64,000 bases of DNA, taken from NCBI RefSeq assembly GCF_002027545.1, contig NZ_MXAN01000015.1, forward strand, positions 1-64,000, written 5' to 3'. The notes beneath the pieces were generated by a model that was not told the DNA's origin, did no database searches, and was given only the letters and a program-made list of their open reading frames with translations. Source of the stretch: Moraxella lacunata (GTDB taxonomy: Bacteria > Pseudomonadota > Gammaproteobacteria > Pseudomonadales > Moraxellaceae). Numbering within the stretch: position 1 is the stretch's first letter; every line of letters starts with the position of its first letter. A program made the position numbers and the translations under genes. Of this stretch, positions 1 to 9,783 are shown in pieces.

Positions 1-92
1 AAAAACTTCAACCCCAATACTTATAAGGGTTTACTTTTAGTTTGGAAAGAGATTTAATAAAAGTCATCATATTGTTACACAAGGAATCTGTC

Positions 93-1112
93 ATGGCGAC
101 CATCAGTGCCAAATTTCCCAAACTTATCGGCATGAGCACGCTTTGCTCGCTACTGTTTGCCTGTGGTGGCGATAAACCTGCCAGCCAAAGCGAGACCGCC
201 CAAGCCCCGACGACTGCCGAGAGCAAATCGATTGCCATTACCGCCATCGTCGAACACCCTGCACTTGACGCTGTTCGTCAAGGCACGCTTGAAGCCCTAG
301 CCAGCGAAGGCTTTAAAGAAGGCGAGAACCTAACGGTCAATTTCCAATCCGCCCAAGGCAACCCTGCCACCGCAGGACAAATCGCCAAGCAGTTCGTGGC
401 GGACAACCCTGACGCCATCATCGCCATCGCCACCCATCTGCCCAAGCGATCGTCAATGCCACCACAAGCATTCCCGTGGTATTCTCTGCCGTGACCGAAC
501 CTGTGGAAGCCAAACTGGTACCCAAACTAGACGGCCCTGGCACGAACGTAACAGGGGCATCGGACGTACTACCACTTGAACCGCAGATTGACCTTATCAA
601 AGAGCTGATTCCTAGCGTCAAAAACATCGGGTTTGTGTATAGCCCAGGGAGAAGTGAACTCCACCGTGACTTTGCGTAACCTAAAAGCCATCGCCGAACC
701 CCAAGGCATTACCATCGTTGAAGCCCCTGCCCAAAAATCATCAGACATCGCCATGAGCGCCCAAAGTTTGGTTGGCAAAGTGGACGTGATTTATACATCA
801 ACCGACAATAACGTCATCAATGCCTATGAAGCCCTTGCCAAAGTCGCCAAAGAAGGTAAAATCCCCCTTGTCTCATCTGACCCTAGCGTGGTCGAGCGTG
901 GGGCGAGTGTTGCTCTTGGCGTGAACTAGCATGGTCTGGGACTAGAAACAGGCAAAATCACCGCTCGTATCCTAAAAGGCGAAAAAGCAGGCGACATCGC
1001 TGTGTACAGTGCCAGCGAGCTTGACTTGATGGTCAGCAAGAAAAATGCCAGCGAGCAGGGTTTAACCGTACCACAATCCATTTTGGATAAAGCCAAAACA
1101 GTGGTAGAATAA
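93..1112 (+). pseudogene. ABC transporter substrate-binding lipoprotein, disrupted
   Basis: This was a periplasmic binding lipoprotein of the ABC_sub_bind (TrpX-like) family. The N-terminus has a lipobox-like LLFAC followed by a flexible linker and the IAITAIVEHPALDAVR start of the mature domain. Three lesions break it. A base seems lost near 430-434 (a C run in the codons for IATPSAQ), moving the frame by -1. A base seems gained near 651 (in PGEVNS), restoring it. An in-frame TAG at 927-929 sits where a Tyr codon is expected (GVNYHGLG). After the stop the frame stays open to the TAA at 1110. The permease and ATPase genes follow directly, so this was the specificity subunit of that importer. 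The lesions could be real decay or assembly errors in homopolymers. The likely substrate class is an amino acid or similar small molecule, by family only. Confidence 0.8.
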
Positions 1113-1192
1113 GCACCTTTTAGATAATTATTTTATAAATACAAAATGCACGCCAAATCGTGGGCGTGTGTTTTGTTTTGATTGGAGCAGAT

Positions 1193-2122
1193 ATGTCATT
1201 GATTGCCTTTTTAGGGGCGTTAGAGAGCGGACTGATATATGCCATCATGGCACTTGGGGTGCTCATATCGTTTCGCATTTTGGACTTTCCTGATTTGACC
1301 GCCGACGGTAGTTTTCCCTTGGGCGGTGCGGTGGCGGCAGTATCCATCATCGCAGGCTTTAACCCTTGGGTGGCTTGTCTTTTTGGTATGATGGCAGGCA
1401 TGATGGCAGGGGTTGTGACTGCATGGCTAAATGTCAAGATTGGCATATTACACCTACTGGCAGGTATTTTGATCATGACCGCTCTGTATTCGGTAAACTT
1501 ACGTATCATGAACGCCCCTAACCTATCACTACTTGGTGAGCCGACTGTTTTTACCCCCTTTATCAGTGGCGATAATGGCATGTGGGTGCGTGTGCTGGTC
1601 GCAGGGGCAGTTGTGGTTGTGGTCAAACTCCTGCTTGACTGGTTTTTTAGCACCGAGACAGGGCTTGCCATGCGTGCCACAGGCTCCAACCTAAAAATGG
1701 CACAAGCCCAAGGCATTAACACCTCCTTTACCATCATGCTTGGCATGGCGATTAGTAACGGCTTGATTGCTCTATCAGGGGCGTTATTCGTACAGACCCA
1801 AGGCGGAGCGGATATTTCGGTGGGCATCGGCACCATCGTGGTCGGTCTGGCGGCAGTCATCATCGGCGAGACCGTGCTAAGTGCCAAAAAAATCTTTCTT
1901 ATCACGCTCTCGGTGGTCATCGGTGCCGTGCTGTACAAGCTATTTATCCAAATCGCCCTATCTAGCCAAACCTTACGCAGTATCGGCTTTGGGCCACAGG
2001 ACTTGAACCTAGTGACCGCCCTGCTCGTGGCGATTGCTCTGATTTTACCCAAATTTCGCTCAAAAGCCCTAAGTGCATTTGGCATGGGCAAAAAATCTGC
2101 CAAAACAGGGGGTGTCTCATGA
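1193..2122 (+). CDS. ABC transporter permease (BPD_transp_2 family)
   Basis: Inner-membrane permease of about 309 residues, partner of the binding protein upstream and the ATPase downstream. The protein is almost entirely hydrophobic helices. The early motif ISFRILDFPDLTADGSFPLGGAV is typical of the YtrF/TrpY-like branch of the branched-chain-type permeases. I chose the ATG at 1193 because GGAG lies just upstream; a GTG at 1160 in the same frame would add 11 residues with no membrane logic. The stop overlaps the ATPase start by 4 bases, so translation is coupled. The gene is intact although its binding protein is broken, so the transporter is probably non-functional or uses another binding protein. 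Confidence 0.85.
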   Translation: MSLIAFLGALESGLIYAIMALGVLISFRILDFPDLTADGSFPLGGAVAAVSIIAGFNPWVACLFGMMAGMMAGVVTAWLNVKIGILHLLAGILIMTALYSVNLRIMNAPNLSLLGEPTVFTPFISGDNGMWVRVLVAGAVVVVVKLLLDWFFSTETGLAMRATGSNLKMAQAQGINTSFTIMLGMAISNGLIALSGALFVQTQGGADISVGIGTIVVGLAAVIIGETVLSAKKIFLITLSVVIGAVLYKLFIQIALSSQTLRSIGFGPQDLNLVTALLVAIALILPKFRSKALSAFGMGKKSAKTGGVS

Positions 2123-2913
2123 TGATAGCAAACGACTTACGTCTGACCTTTAATGCTGGCACACCCATCGAAAACCCTGCCTTGCGTGGGCTGTCTTTGC
2201 ACATCAACGATGGCGAATTTGTGACCGTCATCGGCACCAACGGAGCAGGCAAATCCACTTTTCTAAACACGGTAAGCGGTGCCTTACGCCCCGATACTGG
2301 CTCGATTGTGATAAATGGCACGGACGTTACCAAAAAACCCACGCACAAACGCAGTCACTGGGTCGCCCGTGTGTTTCAAGACCCGATGGCAGGCACTTGT
2401 GAAGCCTTGACCATCGAAGAGAACATGGCTCTCGCCTTTAAGCGTGGGGGCGTGCGTGGCTTACTTCCTGCCCTAAACAGCAAAAATCGTGAACTGTTTC
2501 GTGACAAACTTGCCATCTTAAATCTAGGGTTAGAGAACCGCCTAACCGACCGCATGGGGCTACTCTCAGGTGGACAACGCCAAGCAGTCAGCCTACTGAT
2601 GGCAAGCCTACAACCATCTAAAATCCTACTACTGGACGAACACACCGCCGCCCTTGACCCTAAGACTGCCAGTTTTGTCCTAGAACTCACCGACAAAATC
2701 GTGAATGAAGGTCGGCTAACCACACTCATGGTCACGCACTCGATGGCTCAGGCGTTAGCCCACGGCACACGCACCGTCATGCTCCATCAAGGGCAGGTAG
2801 TTCTTGATGTCTCAGGCGATGAACGTCTTGGTATGAATGTTCAAGACCTGCTCGACATGTTTGAAAAAACCCGTGGCGAGAAAGTGGCGGATGACAGTTT
2901 GATATTGGGCTAG
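2119..2913 (+). CDS. ABC transporter ATP-binding protein
   Basis: Cytoplasmic ATPase of 264 residues that powers the importer encoded just upstream. All core motifs are present: Walker A GTNGAGKST near residue 40, Q-loop VFQDP near 90, signature LLSGGQRQA near 150, Walker B ILLLDEHTAALD near 175, and the switch His in VTHSM. The start overlaps the permease stop by 4 bases. A second ATG three bases on (2122) is an equally possible start. A strong rho-independent terminator follows, closing the operon. The substrate cannot be read from this subunit. Confidence 0.88.
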   Translation: MMIANDLRLTFNAGTPIENPALRGLSLHINDGEFVTVIGTNGAGKSTFLNTVSGALRPDTGSIVINGTDVTKKPTHKRSHWVARVFQDPMAGTCEALTIEENMALAFKRGGVRGLLPALNSKNRELFRDKLAILNLGLENRLTDRMGLLSGGQRQAVSLLMASLQPSKILLLDEHTAALDPKTASFVLELTDKIVNEGRLTTLMVTHSMAQALAHGTRTVMLHQGQVVLDVSGDERLGMNVQDLLDMFEKTRGEKVADDSLILG

Positions 2914-2928
2914 GGTTTTGGTTACACC

Positions 2929-2969
2929 AAGGATTTAAAGGTTAAACGACTTTTAAATCCTTTTTTATT
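2929..2969 (+). terminator. Rho-independent terminator of the ABC operon
   Basis: AAGGATTTAAA is followed by a short loop, then TTTAAATCCTT running into a T-rich tract. It lies 16 bases after the ATPase stop codon. Confidence 0.85.
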
Positions 2970-2973
2970 TTAG

Positions 2974-3091
2974 ACTTCCTGCAAAACCCCGAATTAAAAA
3001 ACCGTCATGGCGAGCCATGCCTGCCCATGACGGTTTTCCGCCACCCGCAGGCATGGCTCAGGGCGAACGGAAAACTGGTTTTGCAGGAAGT
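2974..3091. repeat. 118-bp inverted-repeat element (MITE-like)
   Basis: The ends are a perfect 15-bp inverted repeat, ACTTCCTGCAAAACC at 2974-2988 and its complement at 3077-3091. Inside are a second hairpin (AACCGTCATGG with CCATGACGGTT) and a GCCATGCCTGC/GCAGGCATGGC pair. There is no ORF. The architecture fits a miniature inverted-repeat element or a long structured intergenic repeat. I saw no second copy in this window. Confidence 0.6.
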
Positions 3092-3214
3092 TTTTTAGAA
3101 AAATCAACACAGCCCATTTTAAAATCCAAAATAACATCTTTTACCAAAAAATTCCCCCATCGGGCTCATATGGTGGTAAAATTAGCACTTTTTTAATGAA
3201 AACAGAGTAAGACC

Positions 3215-4072
3215 ATGAATCAAAACATTGCACGACTTTTGGTAACTTGTGCCGACCAAGCAGGCATTGTCCAAGCGGTATCAGGCTTTTTATATCATCA
3301 CGGGGCCAACATCATCTCGCTTGACCAACACACGACCGAAGCCTATGGCGGTAAATACTTCATGCGAGTAGAATTTCATGTGGAAGATTTGGCAGACAAA
3401 AAGCAAACCCTGCTTGACACCTTTGCCAAAAATGTCGCTGACAAATACCAAATGAGCTGGCGGTTGTCTTGTAGTTTTGATGTCAAAAAAATGGGGATTT
3501 TGGTATCCAAAGAAGACCATGCCTTGTTAGAACTTTTGTGGCGTTATAGCCGTGGGACATTGCCCTGTCAGATTACCAAAGTCGTCTCCAACCACGAAGA
3601 TTTGCGTGCCGATGTTGAAAGCTTTGGCATTCCTTTTGTGCATATTCCTGTTGGTAAAGACAACAAAGACGAAGCCTACGACAAAATCGATGAAGTCATG
3701 CAGGGCAATGATTTGCTGGTGCTGGCTCGTTATATGCAAATTCTTACGCCAAGTTTTGTCGATAAGTGGGAGAGTAAAGTCATCAACATTCATCACTCAT
3801 TTTTGCCTGCCTTTGTGGGAGCAAACCCCTATAAACAAGCCTTTGATAAAGGGGTCAAACTCATCGGGGCGACCGCTCACTATGTCACAAGCGAGCTTGA
3901 TGAAGGCCCCATCATCGAGCAAGGCGTGGAGCGTGTTAGCCATGCCTTTGATGTGGCAGAGCTACGAGAACTTGGGCGAGACATTGAGCGTGAAGTGTTG
4001 GCTCGTGCGGTCAAATGGCACCTAGAAGACCGTATCATCCTAGATGGTAATAAAACGGTGGTTTTTGACTAA
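3215..4072 (+). CDS. purU: Formyltetrahydrofolate deformylase
   Basis: Hydrolyses 10-formyl-THF to THF and formate, supplying formate for PurT and balancing one-carbon pools. The 285-residue length is normal for PurU. Residues 7-85 form an ACT domain (LLVTCADQAGIVQAVSGFLYHHGANI). The C-terminal part is the formyltransferase-like hydrolase fold, with the signature INIHHSFLPAFVGANPY containing the catalytic His, and the conserved Asp in TSELDEGPIIEQ. The gene stands alone, with a shared terminator before the convergent ndk. It fits with the other one-carbon gene nearby, glyA. Confidence 0.93.
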   Translation: MNQNIARLLVTCADQAGIVQAVSGFLYHHGANIISLDQHTTEAYGGKYFMRVEFHVEDLADKKQTLLDTFAKNVADKYQMSWRLSCSFDVKKMGILVSKEDHALLELLWRYSRGTLPCQITKVVSNHEDLRADVESFGIPFVHIPVGKDNKDEAYDKIDEVMQGNDLLVLARYMQILTPSFVDKWESKVINIHHSFLPAFVGANPYKQAFDKGVKLIGATAHYVTSELDEGPIIEQGVERVSHAFDVAELRELGRDIEREVLARAVKWHLEDRIILDGNKTVVFD

Positions 4073-4093
4073 TTTTTGGCGGATTTTTTATAT

Positions 4094-4128
4094 AAAAAAC
4101 CGAACCATCTATCATGGCTCGGTTTTTT
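4094..4128. terminator. Bidirectional terminator between purU and ndk
   Basis: AAAAAACCGA and TCGGTTTTTT form a perfect 10-bp stem around an ACCAT/ATGG inner stem, with A and T runs on both sides. It can stop transcription from both convergent genes. Confidence 0.85.
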
Positions 4129-4167
4129 TGCTTAGCAGTTTTGCTTAACAGTTTTTGCTTGGCAAAA

Positions 4168-4599
4168 TTAACGAGTGCGTGGGCAAACTTCGTTATCGGC
4201 AAAGAAATACGCAATCTCACGCTCAGCCGATGTGGTGCTGTCAGAACCGTGAGCAGCGTTCTCATCAATGCTGGTAGCAAAGTCAGCACGGATGGTGCCA
4301 GCAGCTGCTTCTTTTGGGTTGGTCGCACCTAGGATGTCACGGTGAGCAAGTACCGCATTTTCACCTTCTAGGACAGACACCACCACAGGGCCTGAGGTCA
4401 TGAATGCCACTAGGTCATTAAAAAAACCACGCTCTTTATGCTCAGCATAAAAACCTTCGGCTTCTTCTTTTGATAGATGTTTCATCTTGGTAGCGATGAT
4501 TTTTAGACCATTTTTTTCAAAGCGAGAGAAAATCTCGCCGATGTGGTTGGCACCCACTGCGTCTGGTTTTACGATAGAAAGTGTGCGTTCAATAGCCAT
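4168..4599 (-). CDS. ndk: Nucleoside diphosphate kinase
   Basis: Transfers the gamma phosphate of ATP to NDPs through a phospho-histidine. The 143-residue length is typical. It begins [15 protein letters not shown], the canonical Ndk start, and carries the active-site motif NAAHGSDS (His near residue 118). The ATG is preceded by AAGGAA at good spacing. Monocistronic between purU and prc. Confidence 0.96.
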   Translation of the reverse strand: MAIERTLSIVKPDAVGANHIGEIFSRFEKNGLKIIATKMKHLSKEEAEGFYAEHKERGFFNDLVAFMTSGPVVVSVLEGENAVLAHRDILGATNPKEAAAGTIRADFATSIDENAAHGSDSTTSAEREIAYFFADNEVCPRTR

Positions 4600-4789
4600 G
4601 ATATTTCCTTAAAATAAATGGATGAATAAGTTCGTAATTTTGCCGTTTTGTCGGTCAAAATCTTTTTTATTATAACCAAGTTTTGATAAAAATCCTAGGG
4701 GATAACGATAAAATTTGGTAAAAAAGCATGACAAACCGCCATGCTTTATTTTATCTTTGCTTGCTTTTATCCTTGCTTTTATCCTTGCA

Positions 4790-6985
4790 TTACTCCACCA
4801 ATGTCTTTTTGTCTTTGGCTTCAAACATCAAGGTCGCCGCTTCGATGACAAATGCTTCACTCTCGGGCAGTTGCGGGCGTTCGTTTTCTTTCATCAAGCT
4901 ACGCTCTTCGGCCAGGGCGTCCATACTCGCCTGATACATCGACCAGTCGGTAAATGGGGTCTCGCCCATGGCTTGACGACGGGCATTTTCGGCAGCCAAG
5001 GTTTTTTGCTCGATAAGGTCACGCTTGGCACGGCGTTTGTCAATGTCCACATTGGCAGGTTTTTTGTCATCATCCATGGCACGAATGTCGTTCAATGCCG
5101 TTAGGTATTTGAACTGCGGATTGCTCTCTTGGCGTGCCTTTGATGATGCGATGAGCGATGCCATCAAATCCTTAGAATATTTACCATGTGCCATGAATGG
5201 CGTGGTTTTGATGGTGTCCCACTCCAAGGGGTTTTTGTACTCACGCTCACCAAACTCAATGCCTTCATAGATGTTCACCAGTGGCACATCAGGCACCACG
5301 CCCTTGTTTTGGGTGCTACCGCCTGTGATACGATAAAATTTACGCTGTGTGAGCGTCATCGACCCGAGTGCCAAATCATCACGCTGTACCTGTGCCGAGC
5401 CTTTGCCCGTGGTCGTACTGCCCACCACCAGTCCACGTCCATAGTCTTGAATCGCCGCCGAGAAAATCTCTGACGCTGATGCCGAGCCTAGATTGATAAG
5501 CACTGCCATCTCGCCTGCATAGAGCTGTTTACCACCGTCTTTGTCCGCAAATACCTGCACGTTGCCTTTGTTATCACGGATTTGCACCAAAGGCCCTTCT
5601 TTGATAAATAGCCCCAGCATTTTGGCGACTTCATCTAACGAGCCACCAGGGTTATTACGCAAATCCACCACCATACCATCAATGTTTTGCTCATTTAACG
5701 CCTTGATGGCTTTTTCGGTGTCTAAGCTCACCGAACGATACTCGTCCGCCCCTGCCCCACTACGACGTGCGGCAAAGTTAAGATAAAAACTGGGAATCTC
5801 TAACACACCCACACGCTTGATGCCACCATCATAAGGCACTTCAATCACGCGGTGATGTACCCCTGACTCTTCTTGTTTGATGACGTCACGCACGATGGTA
5901 ACTGTACGAGCCGAACTGTCAGGCGTGTTGGGCTGTTTGACACGAATGGTAACAGATGTACCTTTTGCCCCCCGAATGAGTGCCACTATCTCACGGGTGC
6001 TAAATCCGACCGTATCCACCATGCTCTCGCCATCTTGGGCAACCCCCAAAATCAAGTCATTGGCTTGGACTTGTCCTGTTTTTTGAGCAGGACCCCCGTC
6101 CACTAGGCTCACGATACGGATATAATCAGGGTTTTTGCGGTCGGGACGAATGGATACGCCAATGCCTTCTAATTGCAAATTTGACTGGATTTGCATTTCA
6201 TTGGCTTGCACAGGAGCAAAATAGTTGCTGTGTGGGTCGTAAGTCAAGGTCGCCGCATTTAAAATCGTTTCCATGATTTCATCATTTTTTAGGCGGGCAA
6301 GCTGTTCTTGCTGACGGTTTAGGCGGTTAAGCAAAATCTCAGTGGGCGTACGCTCATCGCCACGCACCAAATCCTGACCCCGAGCCAACTCAGGATTGTC
6401 CAAAAATGCCTTGTCCTTTGCTTTATCATCTTCTTGACCAAGTGTTAGCCCAATGAGTGCATAGGTGGTCTGCGTTTGCCAAAACTCTCGCTGCTCATCA
6501 ACACTCTTAAAACGTGGGGCTTCTTCACGGTCTAGCACGATGGTTTTGTCGGTGTTTAGATTGACATCGGTTTTTAAAAATTCTTTGGCAAAATCATAAT
6601 ACTCATTGGAACGTGTGCGATAACGCTCAAACACTTCAATCCCTGCCGACAAGTCGCCACGTTTTAGGCGTTCGGCAAAATTATCGGCATATTTGGCATT
6701 TAGCTCATCGATGTCCGACTGCAAAAACAGCGTGCGTGATGGGTCAAGCTGGTCATAGTACATGGTCAAGATTTTTGCCCCCATTTCCTGATTTAGGGGC
6801 TGTTCTAGATAATGGGCTTTGTCCAATAATAACGACACTTGACGGGCGGTGACTTTTTGTTCGGCAGTCGGCTCAAACCCGACTTTGTCCTGTGCCATCG
6901 CCACGCCTACATAACTTTGGGCAAACAAACCGCCTGCGATGACTGTTGCTACCCCTGATAAAAAAAGTTGTTTTTTTGACATCAT
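4790..6985 (-). CDS. prc: Tail-specific carboxy-terminal protease (Prc/CtpA, S41)
   Basis: Periplasmic serine protease that trims C-terminal tails of envelope proteins and cell-wall hydrolases. From the ATG at 6985 it has 731 residues and a signal peptide ending near VAMAQ. The order is N-terminal helical domain, PDZ domain (GIGVSIRPDRKNPDYIRIVSLVDG..), S41 catalytic domain with Ser in GSASASE and Lys in TTGKGSAQ, then the Prc-type C-terminal domain. I chose 6985 because GGAAGT sits upstream of a double ATG; the open frame runs 11 codons further to 7018. Diverges from nagZ. The symbol is by family. Confidence 0.92.
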   Translation of the reverse strand: MMSKKQLFLSGVATVIAGGLFAQSYVGVAMAQDKVGFEPTAEQKVTARQVSLLLDKAHYLEQPLNQEMGAKILTMYYDQLDPSRTLFLQSDIDELNAKYADNFAERLKRGDLSAGIEVFERYRTRSNEYYDFAKEFLKTDVNLNTDKTIVLDREEAPRFKSVDEQREFWQTQTTYALIGLTLGQEDDKAKDKAFLDNPELARGQDLVRGDERTPTEILLNRLNRQQEQLARLKNDEIMETILNAATLTYDPHSNYFAPVQANEMQIQSNLQLEGIGVSIRPDRKNPDYIRIVSLVDGGPAQKTGQVQANDLILGVAQDGESMVDTVGFSTREIVALIRGAKGTSVTIRVKQPNTPDSSARTVTIVRDVIKQEESGVHHRVIEVPYDGGIKRVGVLEIPSFYLNFAARRSGAGADEYRSVSLDTEKAIKALNEQNIDGMVVDLRNNPGGSLDEVAKMLGLFIKEGPLVQIRDNKGNVQVFADKDGGKQLYAGEMAVLINLGSASASEIFSAAIQDYGRGLVVGSTTTGKGSAQVQRDDLALGSMTLTQRKFYRITGGSTQNKGVVPDVPLVNIYEGIEFGEREYKNPLEWDTIKTTPFMAHGKYSKDLMASLIASSKARQESNPQFKYLTALNDIRAMDDDKKPANVDIDKRRAKRDLIEQKTLAAENARRQAMGETPFTDWSMYQASMDALAEERSLMKENERPQLPESEAFVIEAATLMFEAKDKKTLVE

Positions 6986-7161
6986 AGTACTTCCAAACAC
7001 GGTTGTCACAACTGACAAATTAAAAATGACTTATCATAACATATCTTTATTACTTGTGTGTCTTTATTTTGTGATGATTTTTGGGAAAAGTTACACAGAT
7101 TTTGTGGCGTTTTTGCGGTTTCATGGCATAATAAGCCTTTTCAATTCTTATGGGGCGATTT

Positions 7162-8229
7162 ATGGCAACTGGTATCATCATGGCGGACGTGGACGGCTTG
7201 ACGCTCACCGACGACGACAAGGCATTTTTGGCAAATGATGCCTTAGGCGGGGTGATTTTATTTAAACGCAACGTGGCAAACCCTACCCAAGTGCGAGCCT
7301 TGACCGACAGCATGCGAGCGATAAACCCAAACCTTATCATCAGTGCCGACCAAGAAGGCGGACGGGTGGCACGATTTAGGGACGGTTTTACGCCCTTGCC
7401 CGCGATGGGACGACTGGGCGAGATTTATGATGACAACCAACAGCTTGCCCTATCGCTTGCCTATGACACAGGCTATCTGATGGCGTGCGAAGTGTTGGCG
7501 GTGGGCGTGGATATTAGCTTTGCCCCTGTGATGGACATCAATGGGTGTAGCCTTGTCATTGGCGACCGTGCCTTTCATGCCGACCCGCAAGCCGTTACCA
7601 CCCTATCATCACGCTTTATAGACGGCATGAATGATGCGGGTATGAAAGCCACCGGCAAGCACTTCCCCGGTCATGGCTCTATCGCCCCCGATTCGCACGT
7701 ATCCGATGCGGTGGATAATCGCTCACTAGATGAGATTTGGGGGTGTGATTTGGTAAGTTTTAAAAATAACCTTGCCAAACTATCCGCTCTCATGCCTGCC
7801 CACGTCATTTTTAGTCAAGTTGATGACAAACCTGCTGGTTTTTCAAAAGTATGGCTACAAGAGATTTTACGGGATAAAATGGGTTATGACGGTGTGCTGT
7901 TCTCGGACGATTTATCCATGAAAGCAGCCCATGTGGCAGGGGACGTAACCGCTCGGGTCAAATCCGCCATAGAAGCAGGGTGCGACATAGCACTGGTGTG
8001 CAACAGCCGTGATGATGCCCTGCGTGCGGTAGAATTTGCCAAAACCATGCCTGATGTGCCAAACCGCTTTGGCAAGATGAAAAGCGTGATACCTGCTTGG
8101 CAAGGCGACCTGTCCACCACCTGCCAAAAATTCACCCATTATCACACCGCTCGGGACAATGTATTAAAGGCGTTTTTTGATGATGTTGGCCAGCAAGATG
8201 AAAAAGACCCGACGAATTATAAGGTTTAG
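7162..8229 (+). CDS. nagZ: Beta-N-acetylhexosaminidase
   Basis: Cytoplasmic GH3 enzyme of muropeptide recycling; it removes GlcNAc from GlcNAc-anhydroMurNAc products. The diagnostic NagZ motif KHFPGHGS is present, as are the early DVDGLTLTDDD and SADQEGGRVARF motifs and the nucleophile Asp in VLFSDDLSM. The ATG at 7162 is preceded by GGGG; the upstream ATG at 7150 lacks a good site and would add MGRF. The encoded 355 residues are close to the usual 340-350. It is the last native gene before the Neisseriaceae-like block. Confidence 0.92.
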   Translation: MATGIIMADVDGLTLTDDDKAFLANDALGGVILFKRNVANPTQVRALTDSMRAINPNLIISADQEGGRVARFRDGFTPLPAMGRLGEIYDDNQQLALSLAYDTGYLMACEVLAVGVDISFAPVMDINGCSLVIGDRAFHADPQAVTTLSSRFIDGMNDAGMKATGKHFPGHGSIAPDSHVSDAVDNRSLDEIWGCDLVSFKNNLAKLSALMPAHVIFSQVDDKPAGFSKVWLQEILRDKMGYDGVLFSDDLSMKAAHVAGDVTARVKSAIEAGCDIALVCNSRDDALRAVEFAKTMPDVPNRFGKMKSVIPAWQGDLSTTCQKFTHYHTARDNVLKAFFDDVGQQDEKDPTNYKV

Positions 8230-8342
8230 GATTTGCAGATGGGTAAGTTTAAATTTAAAATTGGTGGATTATACCAAATCTACGGATGACTGACTTTTTC
8301 AAACGGTTGGGCATAAACCACCCATCTTGGAGAGATTTAATC

Positions 8343-9014
8343 ATGAAAAAACCATTGATTTTATTGGCTTTATTGTTCACTGCCACCCGCATTCAGGCAG
8401 CCCCGAAAAACGAAATCCCTACTGTGTTTCAGGGCAAATGGGTGGAAGCAGGCGAAAGCTGCGAAGAATACCAAAACGGCGAAACCACACGCTGGTGGAG
8501 CATCAAGCAACACAAAATCTCGCAATACCGTGCTAGCTGTACGCTAGACAAAGTATTTACCGCCACACCGCAACAACTGCGTGCCAAATGGCATCACGAA
8601 GAAATAGATGACAATGACGATGACCAAATCATTTAGTCCATGCCCACCGATACATTCACCTTAGACGACAAGCAATTAACCGCATTCAAACAAAAATACC
8701 GTTTTTGTGGCAAACACCAAAGCAAAGACAAGTTTATCTGTCGCAGCGACAAAATCAACATCGTCGTAAGCAACCATGACAACGACTACCACTACACCGC
8801 ATGGTCAAAATCGCGTGCAACGCCCGATTTGTTTTTGCAAAACGGCGATGTCCGCATAGACGGCACAGGGCGGTATTTGCATTCGGTTTACACGTTTACG
8901 CGTCCAAACGGCTGGCAATATGAAGTGCGTGATGCCGCCGAATCAGAGTACATCAAAGGTCGGGTAACGGTAACACGGCATGGCAAAACTGTTTCAGAGA
9001 TGGTTTGCAAATAA
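8343..9014 (+). pseudogene. Small exported protein of Neisseriaceae type, interrupted by an in-frame TAG
   Basis: The ATG at 8343, behind a GGAGAG site, opens a signal peptide (KKPLILLALLFTATRIQA) and a domain beginning IPTVFQGKWVEAG. After 97 codons an in-frame TAG (8634-8636) interrupts. The same frame continues from MPTDTFTLDD to the TAA at 9012, with HYTAWSKSRA and FTRPNGWQYEVRD motifs. The same pieces recur in the neighbouring remnant at 10430-10888, and the IP..FHGQWV start recurs at 9908, so this is a local paralogous family. The function is unknown. Either this is a pseudogene, or the two halves are translated separately. Confidence 0.65.
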
Positions 9015-9043
9015 TTTTTAGACAATCCAATAAGGATAAAATC

Positions 9044-9781
9044 ATGCGAAAAACCTTTTTCATCGCTTTGTTTTTTACCACAGCCACCGCCCAAGCCGAT
9101 TTTGCTGAAGTGAGCGATGCCGATGGCTATGTCAATCTACGTGCCGAAGCCAATACGCAAAGCCGTGTTATCACGCGCATTGGCAACGGTGCTTTTGTTT
9201 ATTTGGTGCCGCCAGAAGCAGAACCGCCTGTGGGCGACTGGGTGTTTGTGCAATACCGCAACAGCAAAAACCAAGTCCAAGACGGCTGGCTGCATCAATC
9301 GCGCTTGCGAAATATCGCCCAGTTCCCCACCATGAGCCACCAAGCCAGCTCGCGTGGTTTTTCCTGCATCAATCAGCACGCGCAACTGTATGTGGAAATG
9401 GATAAATTTGATTATGCAGCCAATAAAAAACACTTTGGCGGCAAAAAATTGAATGATTCATATCCAATCTTGCTCACCTACAAAGGCAAAACCATGTTCG
9501 GCACAGATGGCGCCATACCGCACACCGCCTACACAGCGATGACACTGGTGCAAAACGACAACCGCCACCGCATTGCGCCCAGCGCGTTTGAACATTTGTT
9601 TAACCCTTATTTTGAAGGCAGCGGCAAGGGAATAGACCACATTTGCACTTATGATGCCAAGCGCAAACGCATACATTATATCGCTTGGAATTCAGACGGC
9701 GCGGGGACTTATGCGGTGTTGTTTGTGTTTGAAAACGGCAAATTGCGCGAAGTATTGCCGATGAACAGCACGTTTTATTAA
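9044..9781 (+). CDS. Exported SH3-domain protein
   Basis: A secreted or periplasmic protein of 245 residues. The signal peptide MRKTFFIALFFTTATAQA is followed by a bacterial SH3 domain (YVNLRAEANTQSRVITRIGNGAFVYLV..DGWLHQSRL, about residues 28-95). The C-terminal 150 residues have no fold I recognise. Bacterial SH3 domains usually bind peptidoglycan peptides. The start at 9044 follows AAGGA; the open frame to 9005 runs into the preceding gene's end. It is intact, unlike two of its neighbours. A DUS-containing palindrome follows its stop and probably serves as its terminator. Confidence 0.75.
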   Translation: MRKTFFIALFFTTATAQADFAEVSDADGYVNLRAEANTQSRVITRIGNGAFVYLVPPEAEPPVGDWVFVQYRNSKNQVQDGWLHQSRLRNIAQFPTMSHQASSRGFSCINQHAQLYVEMDKFDYAANKKHFGGKKLNDSYPILLTYKGKTMFGTDGAIPHTAYTAMTLVQNDNRHRIAPSAFEHLFNPYFEGSGKGIDHICTYDAKRKRIHYIAWNSDGAGTYAVLFVFENGKLREVLPMNSTFY

Positions 9782-9783
9782 GT

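Noticed and set aside
1120-2103. 327-residue minus-strand open frame over the permease gene
   Set aside because: Its composition (Met, Pro, Thr, Ala-rich without domains) is that of an antisense shadow of a hydrophobic membrane protein, and the plus-strand gene is clear.
4609-4824. 71-residue minus-strand frame between ndk and prc
   Set aside because: Lys-rich low-complexity translation from an AT-rich gap with no ribosome site; overlaps the prc 3' end.
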